From: Thermococcus sp. | GTDB taxonomy: Archaea > Methanobacteriota_B > Thermococci > Thermococcales > Thermococcaceae | Direction of reading: 5' to 3' | Length of the DNA stretch: 5,436 bases | NCBI GenBank assembly: GCA_026987155.1 | Contig: JALSNG010000008.1 | Span: forward strand, 1-5,436 | Part shown: positions 1 to 4,841 of the stretch, in pieces | Layout: each line of letters begins with the position of its first letter | Position numbering within the stretch: the first letter of the stretch is position 1 | Notes under the pieces: generated by a model | Seen by the model: the letters and a program-made list of their open reading frames with translations, nothing else | Database searches by the model: none | What the model was told of the DNA's origin: nothing | Position numbers and translations under genes: made by a program

Positions 1-842
1 TGGCAATCTTCGGCAACCGCTACTTCGACTACCAGAAGCCGTGGAAAACAGCCAAAACCGACCGCGTGAGGACGGCAACAACTGTGAACATCTCCCTCCA
101 GATAGTTAAAGCGTTGGGAATCCTGCTTGAGCCGTTCCTTCCAGATGCGGGCGAGAGGATATGGCACCTCCTCAACCTCGAGGAGCTCAAGCGCTGGGAG
201 TTCACCGAGATTCCGGCCGGACACAGGGTCAGGAAGGCTACTCCAATGTTCAAGAAGGTGAGCGATGAGGACATAATTTACTTCATCGTGAACTACATCG
301 CTCGCGGAAATCCGGAGAGTGCCAGACTGCTCCTCGACAAGTACTACAAGCGGGACGACGTTGTGAAGGTTGCACTCGAACGCTTCAAGAGCGAGGAGGA
401 AGCAAGGGCAATCCTTAAGAGCATCTACGGGGATGAGCTGGAGGCCAAAGCCGAAAAGGCCGGAAAGGCCTCGAAGAAGGAGAAGTTGAAGAAAAAGGAG
501 AAGGGTGGTGAAAGCGTGGAGTACATAAGCTTTGATGACTTTGCCAAGCTCGACCTTCGCGTTGGAAAGATAATCGAGGTCAAAGACCACCCCAACGCCG
601 ACAGGCTCTACGTGGTCAAGGTTGATCTGGGCGATGAAGTCAGGCAGCTCGTTGCAGGTTTGAAGAAGTACTACAAGCCGGAAGAGCTGCTGAACCACTA
701 CGTCGTCATCATAGCGAACCTCGAACCCAAGAAACTCCGCGGTGTGGAAAGCCAGGGGATGCTTTTGGCAGCGGATGACGGCGAGAACGTGGCCCTGCTG
801 ATGCCGGATAAAGAAGTGAAGCTCGGCTCAGGGATAAGGTGA
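1..842 (+). CDS. metG: Methionyl-tRNA synthetase, C-terminal part (5' end outside window)
   Basis: Class I aminoacyl-tRNA synthetase that charges tRNA-Met in the cytosol. The frame is open from base 3, giving 279 visible codons; the catalytic Rossmann half lies upstream of the window. The visible protein begins with the GNRYFDYQKPW segment and the helical anticodon-binding domain (about residues 1-80, including LEPFLPDAGERIW). A further helical stretch follows (about 85-145), then a Lys/Glu-rich linker (about 148-170), and finally a tRNA-binding OB fold of the Trbp111/EMAPII type (about 172-279, with DLRVGKIIEVKDHPNADRLY and LRGVESQGMLLAA). Fusion of this OB domain to the synthetase is known for Pyrococcus MetRS, whereas some archaea encode it separately. 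A GTG at base 66 is internal, because upstream codons still match MetRS. The C-terminus is complete and ends in TGA. Base and codon use looks normal for a housekeeping gene. Confidence 0.96.
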   Translation, partial: AIFGNRYFDYQKPWKTAKTDRVRTATTVNISLQIVKALGILLEPFLPDAGERIWHLLNLEELKRWEFTEIPAGHRVRKATPMFKKVSDEDIIYFIVNYIARGNPESARLLLDKYYKRDDVVKVALERFKSEEEARAILKSIYGDELEAKAEKAGKASKKEKLKKKEKGGESVEYISFDDFAKLDLRVGKIIEVKDHPNADRLYVVKVDLGDEVRQLVAGLKKYYKPEELLNHYVVIIANLEPKKLRGVESQGMLLAADDGENVALLMPDKEVKLGSGIR

Positions 843-861
843 TCCTTTCTTCTCCCATTTT
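843..861 (+). terminator. Possible T-rich terminator after metG
   Basis: A pyrimidine-rich stretch starts immediately after the metG stop and ends in TTTT. Archaeal RNA polymerase terminates at oligo-T tracts without needing a hairpin. The tract is short and interrupted by C residues, so this is a weak call based on position and composition only. Confidence 0.3.
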
Positions 862-1011
862 CGTGTTGATGGTGCATGTTTGGAAGGCTTCTCAAAACAG
901 GGTTTAGGTTTGAGGAGGACAAGATGTTAATTGAATATCCCCACTGGGCTTTAATGCCAACTGTCAGGAACGGAGATTAAAATTAAACAGAAAGCCCAAA
1001 CAAAGACCCGT
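843..1011. other. Convergent intergenic region between metG and the wHTH gene
   Basis: Both flanking genes end here, so the region should hold two terminators. TGGGCTTT (945-952) and AAAGCCCA (991-998) form an 8-bp perfect inverted repeat with a 38-nt loop. On the - strand, T-rich sequence follows the wHTH stop (GTTTGGGCTTTCTGTTTAATTTT, read from about 1002 to 980; positions given because it runs past a single tract). A 34-codon + strand ORF (876-980, ATG to TAA) is also present but lacks a properly spaced Shine-Dalgarno. Nothing else recognisable was seen. Confidence 0.45.
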
Positions 1012-1965
1012 CTAAAGCCTCAGCTCCACCCAGTTTTCTTTCCCCTTCTTGTAGACCCTTATTAGCCCCCTTTTCTCAAGGCGCTGGAACATTCTCCATG
1101 CGGTCGTTTTTGGGATTCCAAGGGCGTTTCTTACCTCCGATTGCCTTGCCCTCCCCCCGCGGTCGTAGACGTATTCAAGGACCCTCCTCTCATCGTCGTT
1201 CAGGCCTGCCTCGTTCATTCTCCGTTCGAGCTCCTCCCGTGAAGGCAGTTCCCCATTTTTAGCTCCCCTACTGTAGAGCAGGGTTAAACCCAGCCCGATT
1301 ACAACGGCGAGGGAGCCCAGGAGATAATAGACAGAACTGTTTTTTCCCGTTGAGCCTTCATTCCCGGTAAGGGTGCCTCTTGGGCTGGTTTTTTGGGGAG
1401 TTGAGACGTTGCCGCCTCGGGTGGTTGGTGTGGTAGTTGTTTCCGACGATGTCGTCGATGTTTCGCTTTCCGTTGGAATGGAAAGAACGTATGAGATGCT
1501 CTGGTTCCCAGGGGGGAGGACTATGTAGCTCTCACCTATTTCGAGGGGAACTGTGCTGAGGTCCACGACAACTGAGCCCGGGGGCAGGATTATCTTAACC
1601 GGGTGATTGAAGGAATATGAGAGCGTCCACACGGAGCCCTCTTTCGAGGTTAGTTCGTTAGTGTAGTAAGTCACGTTTATCAGGCTAACGTTTTCCCCGT
1701 AATAGATTGCGAGCTTGCTCCCGTTCTGCTGGAATGTGAGTGGATTCCCCCTTTCGTCCAGAACGGTTAGGGCGGTGACGTTACCGGCAAGAAGATCCAC
1801 AAGGGTGCCTATGGTGTAGTTGTCAGCTTGGATTATTTCGGTTACTTTAACGTAGCCTTCGGGATAAACCTGAATCACCGTCGATTTGATTTCCCCCTGG
1901 GCGCTTGCAGGAGGAAGCAAGAGGATCACGAGGATCACTATGAGAGCAAAGGTTATTTTTTTCAA
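1012..1965 (-). CDS. Membrane-anchored winged helix-turn-helix regulator with extracytoplasmic domain
   Basis: Predicted one-component transmembrane transcription regulator of 317 residues. Residues 1-22 form a signal peptide (MKK, hydrophobic core, then PPASA before Q23). Residues 23-163 form a beta-rich extracytoplasmic domain. Residues 164-211 are a Ser/Thr-rich stalk, 213-231 a single transmembrane helix followed by YSRGAK, and 254-317 a cytoplasmic winged helix with recognition helix near PKTTAWRMFQRLEKRG and a Lys-rich wing. Eight N-X-S/T sequons (49, 62, 81, 92, 97, 154, 186, 209) all fall outside the membrane, which agrees with this topology. The start is TTG at 1963-1965: an in-frame TAA lies just upstream, and GGGGGG at 1973-1978 is well placed as ribosome binding site. 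The architecture resembles archaeal wHTH membrane proteins annotated with DUF7343/DUF7345-like domains, recalled and not searched. The ligand and DNA targets are unknown. It lies 49 bp behind the exported helical protein gene. Confidence 0.88.
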   Translation of the reverse strand: MKKITFALIVILVILLLPPASAQGEIKSTVIQVYPEGYVKVTEIIQADNYTIGTLVDLLAGNVTALTVLDERGNPLTFQQNGSKLAIYYGENVSLINVTYYTNELTSKEGSVWTLSYSFNHPVKIILPPGSVVVDLSTVPLEIGESYIVLPPGNQSISYVLSIPTESETSTTSSETTTTPTTRGGNVSTPQKTSPRGTLTGNEGSTGKNSSVYYLLGSLAVVIGLGLTLLYSRGAKNGELPSREELERRMNEAGLNDDERRVLEYVYDRGGRARQSEVRNALGIPKTTAWRMFQRLEKRGLIRVYKKGKENWVELRL

Positions 1966-1990
1966 TCCGCGTCCCCCCGTTTAAAGTTGG

Positions 1991-2010
1991 AAAAAAGGTT
2001 TAAAAAAGAA
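1991..2010 (-). promoter_or_regulatory. Oligo-T / TATA-like element between helical-protein gene and wHTH gene
   Basis: Read on the - strand, the first bases after the helical-protein stop contain TTCTTTTTTAAACC and then TTTTTT. The TTTTTTAAA core (about 1999-2007) is centred about 38 nt upstream of the wHTH TTG start, a suitable distance for an archaeal TATA box with a short leader. The same oligo-T tracts could instead terminate the upstream transcript. Both readings come from position and composition; there is no clear purine-rich BRE. Confidence 0.35.
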
Positions 2011-2014
2011 ATCC

Positions 2015-3040
2015 TCAGGGATGGTTATTGCCTTTGGAGGAAGTACCGTTTTGATCCTTCTTTCTGCCTTCTGATTTTCCCTTGTTATGATCTCCGTGCC
2101 ATGTTTTTTCGCGATTCTGTCCTAAGGGGTGTCCTTTCTCAAGCAACACGTGAAATATCCTCTCCCTCAGCCTAAGAATTTGTATCAGGACATTATCGAG
2201 GACCTCAAGGGCTTTTATGGGATTTCCTGAAAGCACTGCACTCTGGAGGAGCCTCTGTATCATTATCGGTTGGGGACCTATTATTGACACGTTCATTCCA
2301 GTGAGGTTGAAGTGCCTTTCAAGGTGTTTTAGTTTCATCAACTGAAGACGCACCAGCATAGGAGCTTTCCTCCTGAGTTCAAGCCGCATGGATGTTTTTA
2401 TGGCCAGCATCAGCCTTTCGCGCTCCCTTCTCAGGATCGTCATGTCATGTGCTATCTTGCTCGTGTTCCCCTCGTTGATATCCTCCCTGAGAATCGCCAT
2501 TGCCTTTACCGTTGCGTTGATCCTTTTCTCGAAGGCCGTCCTGTTTGTCACGTTGAACCTCTCCAGGACCACTTTAGCATAGCCCACCGTTCTGTTGGCC
2601 ATCCTGAGTTCCAGTTCGGCCCGTTTTATCAAGGTAGCGTTGCTCTCCACATGATGTTCCCCCCGCGTGGCGAACACTATGGCCATCCTGTAGGCGTGCA
2701 TTGCTTCGAGGGCTGTTTTCAGGGCAGCTCCATATTTGCCCTCGTTGTAGAGCTTCCATGCATCTTCCCTAAGCTTGTTTCCTCTTTCGTACAATTGAAG
2801 CGCCTCATCGGAGTTTGTTTCGTTCATGACTCTCTCGGTGTAATTGTGTAGCCTGTCGAGGATTCTTAGGAGTGCGAGTGAGGCGTTCTTTGAGACGTTT
2901 AACTCAGTGAAGTTAGCCGTGGCGTTTGCCGCTATAATCTCTGGGTTCTGGGATGACGGAAACCCGGCCTTAACTTCTCCCCCTGCCATCAGGGATACCA
3001 ACAGTAACAGTACAATGCCGCCAGCGATCCACCTTCTCAT
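2015..3040 (-). CDS. Exported, heavily N-glycosylatable alpha-helical protein of unknown function
   Basis: 341 residues from the chosen ATG (3038-3040). Residues 1-25 form a signal peptide (MRRW, Leu-rich core, possible cleavage after VKA). The rest is predicted almost wholly helical and rich in Leu, Arg, Lys and Glu, with no further membrane segment, ending in a hydrophilic basic tail (about 302-341, rich in Gly, His, Lys and Asn). Residues 81-121 contain WKLYNEGKYGAALKTALEA, which resembles one TPR-like helical hairpin. Fifteen N-X-S/T sequons are present (39, 43, 48, 52, 66, 73, 134, 149, 163, 166, 175, 192, 245, 250, 331), supporting a location outside the membrane. The longer TTG start at 3073 is unlikely because it overlaps the TATA-like element and would bury the signal peptide, whereas GGTGAT at 3045-3050 sits four bases before the ATG. 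I recognise no family. Its neighbour downstream is the membrane wHTH gene, so a joint sensing role is possible but inferred. Confidence 0.8.
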   Translation of the reverse strand: MRRWIAGGIVLLLLVSLMAGGEVKAGFPSSQNPEIIAANATANFTELNVSKNASLALLRILDRLHNYTERVMNETNSDEALQLYERGNKLREDAWKLYNEGKYGAALKTALEAMHAYRMAIVFATRGEHHVESNATLIKRAELELRMANRTVGYAKVVLERFNVTNRTAFEKRINATVKAMAILREDINEGNTSKIAHDMTILRRERERLMLAIKTSMRLELRRKAPMLVRLQLMKLKHLERHFNLTGMNVSIIGPQPIMIQRLLQSAVLSGNPIKALEVLDNVLIQILRLRERIFHVLLEKGHPLGQNREKTWHGDHNKGKSEGRKKDQNGTSSKGNNHP

Positions 3041-3071
3041 ACCCATCACCGTTACAAGGTTGGAGTTCCTC

Positions 3072-3079
3072 AAATATTA
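3072..3079 (-). promoter_or_regulatory. TATA-like promoter element for the exported helical protein
   Basis: TAATATTT on the - strand is centred about 35 nt upstream of the ATG at 3040. Transcription starting about 25 nt downstream of it would leave a leader of about 10 nt carrying the GGTGAT Shine-Dalgarno, a layout shared by other genes in this window. No convincing BRE precedes it. Confidence 0.5.
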
Positions 3080-3086
3080 GGGACGC

Positions 3087-3107
3087 GGTGAAACAGAAAA
3101 TTGAAAC
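3087..3107 (-). terminator. Possible T-rich terminator of the 99-residue protein gene
   Basis: On the - strand this stretch carries three spaced T tracts (TTT, TTTT, TTT), 46-66 nt after the stop of the small gene and just before the TATA-like element of the next gene. It suits a weak archaeal oligo-T terminator, but the tracts are short. Confidence 0.22.
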
Positions 3108-3152
3108 GTTCCTCGTCGTTTCTTTTTGTGAATTTGGGCAGGACCTTCCCCT

Positions 3153-3452
3153 TCAATCTCGGTTGGGGTATTCCACGGCTCTTTTGACTTCAAGCTCCCT
3201 CACACGAAGGGCCGTGACGCATATACCCTCAACCACACTACCGAAGGTTGGTGTTTCGCCAAACTGGGCGTACAAGCTCCCGTAGTTTTGATGCCAGGCA
3301 TCGACCTGCTCGCGTCCCCTTGCGGTGATGATGTACACTACCCAGCCCTTATCCTTGAGCATCTCAACGAGCTTCCACGCGTTCGTCATATCGCTTTCGT
3401 CCCTTATCTCGATTCCAAACTCCTCCTTTATTTTCTTGAAAAGTTCCTCCAT
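3153..3452 (-). CDS. Small conserved-looking protein of unknown function (99 residues)
   Basis: I do not recognise this protein. It has no signal peptide or membrane segment, so it is probably cytosolic. A charged helix (about 1-11, MEELFKKIKEEF) is followed by an amphipathic helix (about 22-36, NAWKLVEMLKDKG), a strongly hydrophobic strand (about 37-43, WVVYIIT), an aromatic Gly-rich middle (about 50-70, with WHQNYGSLYAQFG), and a mixed strand/helix end. There is a single Cys (78) and no obvious metal or nucleotide motif. The ATG is supported by GGTGAG at 3456-3461, three bases upstream, and by a TATA-like element about 35 nt upstream. Clear translation signals and sensible alpha/beta periodicity argue it is a real gene. 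It lies 54 bp after the first TauE/SafE gene and 112 bp before the exported helical protein, on the same strand, so co-transcription is possible. Confidence 0.78.
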   Translation of the reverse strand: MEELFKKIKEEFGIEIRDESDMTNAWKLVEMLKDKGWVVYIITARGREQVDAWHQNYGSLYAQFGETPTFGSVVEGICVTALRVRELEVKRAVEYPNRD

Positions 3453-3483
3453 TTTCTCACCCGGGGGATTTTGGGAGAGGGCC

Positions 3484-3491
3484 TAATAAAT
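3484..3491 (-). promoter_or_regulatory. TATA-like promoter element for the 99-residue protein gene
   Basis: ATTTATTA on the - strand is centred about 35 nt upstream of the ATG at 3452, the same geometry as for the exported helical protein gene. The purine-rich CGAAG just before it could serve as a BRE. The element shares bases with the inverted repeat at 3489-3507. Confidence 0.5.
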
Positions 3492-3507
3492 CTTCGTGGA
3501 GAAGATT
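3489..3507. repeat. 7-bp inverted repeat at the TauE/SafE stop and next promoter
   Basis: AATCTTC (3489-3495) and GAAGATT (3501-3507) are perfect inverted copies separated by GTGGA. The repeat ends on the first base of the TauE/SafE stop codon and runs into the TATA-like element of the 99-residue protein gene. It could be an RNA hairpin at the end of the transporter mRNA or an operator over the BRE/TATA. A 7-bp repeat of this kind is expected about once or twice by chance in a window this long. Confidence 0.35.
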
Positions 3508-4262
3508 CACAGGAGCATTTTGAGCGCCACTATTACAAGGATAACTGAAAAGGCCCTCCGCAGGTGCCCTGGATAGAGGCGATGGACGAGAAGGGCACCG
3601 ATTCTGGCCCCGATTATGAGGCCAGGGGCCAAGAGCAGTGCGGTGTGAAGGTCAACCTGTCCGAGGCGGTAGTGTCCGATTGAACCAGCCAGTGCCGTGA
3701 AGAAAAGGGCAAAGCTCGATGTTCCGACCGCGTAGCGCATTGGTATCCCAACGTAGGAGTGGAAGAGGGGCACGTTGAGAACCCCACCGCTGATTCCCAA
3801 GAGGCCCGACGTAAGGCCGGAGAGGACGCCAACCAGGGACACGCGGGATGTTTTGAGTTCCCCCGGTTTCGAATGTGATGAAGCATTCCCCCGCCACATC
3901 TGAAAAGCGAGGTAAAGGAGAATCCCAGAGAAGAGAACCTTAAGATAGTTCTCCGGCAGCAGGGAGGAGAGGTAAGCACCCAGAAGTGCCGCCGGGACAG
4001 AGAATGCCTCCTTCAAAAGGACAACGCGGTAGAGAACCGCCCCCCTTCTGATGTGAGTTACCGCCGCCGAGAGGGAGCTGAGGACTATACAGGCTAGACT
4101 CGTCCCTATTGCAACGTGTACGGGAAGGCCGAGGAAGACGAGGGCAGGGACTATGAGGAAGCCCCCACCAACGCCAAATAGGCCGGCGATGAGACCGATG
4201 CCAATGCCGAGGAGGAAATCGAGAAAGTAACCCAGCATGGGAACTCTTTTTAGGGATGGCAT
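3507..4262 (-). CDS. TauE/SafE-family (sulfite exporter-like, DUF81) membrane protein
   Basis: Integral membrane transporter of 251 residues, a usual length for the family. It has the two-repeat structure of TauE/SafE proteins: repeat one carries GLFGVGGGFLIVPAL and later GLPVHVAIGTS (about 27-55), and repeat two carries GLLGISGGVLNVPLF and GIPMRYAVGTSS (about 153-182). About eight transmembrane helices are visible, with a hydrophilic loop near 124-140. Family members move sulfite, sulfoacetate, taurine-derived or other organosulfur anions, but the substrate cannot be read here. ATG at 4262 has GGAG eight bases upstream and a weak TATA-like GAATTTAA at 4300-4307. A second ATG at 4238 (residue 9) gives an N-terminus nearer the first membrane helix and would make an almost leaderless mRNA from the AT-rich 4261-4270, so the start is uncertain. 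It is paralogous to the gene at 4783-5436 and divergent from the gene at 4284. Confidence 0.92.
   Translation of the reverse strand: MPSLKRVPMLGYFLDFLLGIGIGLIAGLFGVGGGFLIVPALVFLGLPVHVAIGTSLACIVLSSLSAAVTHIRRGAVLYRVVLLKEAFSVPAALLGAYLSSLLPENYLKVLFSGILLYLAFQMWRGNASSHSKPGELKTSRVSLVGVLSGLTSGLLGISGGVLNVPLFHSYVGIPMRYAVGTSSFALFFTALAGSIGHYRLGQVDLHTALLLAPGLIIGARIGALLVHRLYPGHLRRAFSVILVIVALKMLL
4245..4252 (+). promoter_or_regulatory. Weak TATA-like element for the + strand membrane protein
   Basis: TCTTTTTA is centred about 35 nt upstream of the GTG at 4284, matching the spacing seen for other genes here. If the first TauE/SafE gene starts at 4262, this element lies inside its first codons on the opposite strand. 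The sequence is T-rich and not a strong TATA consensus. Confidence 0.35.
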
Positions 4263-4283
4263 TAAAAATTCTCCGGTGATGGA

Positions 4284-4841
4284 GTGAAGGCCTCAACGCT
4301 TAAATTCTGGCTGTTTATAGTCCTTGCCTTCGTTCTCACCCAGCCGGGCTCGATAGCCTTCGCCAACTGGGACGCTCCTTACGGCTTCTACAAGGACCTA
4401 TCGGTCTGGCTCAGCTCTTCTGCTGGAGGATTGCTTCTGGTGATTGCATACGGCCTGTACGAGTGGAAACGCGAAAAACTGGGTTGCGCAAACATTATTC
4501 TGGCTACCGTTATTGTGGTTTTAGCAACTATAATCGGTTATCGCGCTGAGCTTGTCCTTGGGGGTGAGATGGGCTACGGAAGCGGGAACATAGTGCTTTT
4601 TGTGATCGGAGGGCTCATTGGCCTTGCCCTGTCGATAATGCTCCTTCCCGTTTCTCTGCCCTACGCGCTCACCGGCGACCTATACTACCCCTACGATCGT
4701 CCCCTGGCCGTTGCGTGGGTGGCGATGATAATTGCCGCAGTTCCGCTGGCTGCATACATAAAAGCAAGAAAAGAAGAGAGGCTCATGGAACCGGGAGGCC
4801 GAGGCCCTTCAGTATCATCCTCAGGGCAAGGAGGGCCATGA
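4284..4841 (+). CDS. Multi-pass membrane protein of unknown function (185 residues)
   Basis: I do not recognise the family. Hydrophobic segments lie near residues 7-27, 44-60, 70-86, 102-123 and 140-158. The first could be a signal peptide (AFA before NW) or a membrane helix, giving four or five spans. Between the first two is an aromatic extracytoplasmic loop (NWDAPYGFYKDLSVW), and basic residues after helix two (EWKREK) and at the end (KARKEER) suggest cytoplasmic sides. No catalytic or metal-binding motif is evident. The start is GTG, with GGTGAT at 4275-4280 three bases upstream. It is divergent from the first TauE/SafE gene, with 21 bp between the annotated starts. Its last 19 codons overlap the 3' end of the second TauE/SafE gene tail to tail; this tail is Gly/Ser/Pro-rich and may not be functional. 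Position between two paralogous transporters suggests an accessory membrane role, which is inference. Confidence 0.75.
   Translation: MKASTLKFWLFIVLAFVLTQPGSIAFANWDAPYGFYKDLSVWLSSSAGGLLLVIAYGLYEWKREKLGCANIILATVIVVLATIIGYRAELVLGGEMGYGSGNIVLFVIGGLIGLALSIMLLPVSLPYALTGDLYYPYDRPLAVAWVAMIIAAVPLAAYIKARKEERLMEPGGRGPSVSSSGQGGP

Noticed and set aside
66..68. GTG as a start codon for the metG fragment
   Set aside because: Codons from base 3 onward encode conserved MetRS sequence (GNRYF, QKPW), so the gene simply begins outside the window.
29..274. Minus-strand ORF of 81 codons
   Set aside because: It is antisense to well-conserved metG sequence with no independent support.
1420..1470. Low-complexity sequence suggesting a tandem repeat
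   Set aside because: It encodes the Ser/Thr stalk of the wHTH membrane protein; the codons vary and no exact repeat unit exists.
2388..2851. Plus-strand ORFs of 64 and 134 codons
   Set aside because: They lie antisense within the exported helical protein gene, have no start signals, and encode no recognisable protein.
3041..3073. Upstream TTG start adding 11 residues to the exported helical protein
   Set aside because: It overlaps the TATA-like element, has no Shine-Dalgarno and disrupts a normal signal peptide; ATG 3040 has GGTGAT at good spacing.
3099..3106. ATTGAAAC, resembling the 3' end of many CRISPR repeats
   Set aside because: There is a single eight-base match with no repeated units or spacers nearby.
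3614..4296. Additional minus-strand ORFs of 81 to 121 codons
   Set aside because: They are other-frame shadows of the first TauE/SafE gene, rich in Arg, Pro and Ser as expected of frameshifted GC-rich coding sequence.
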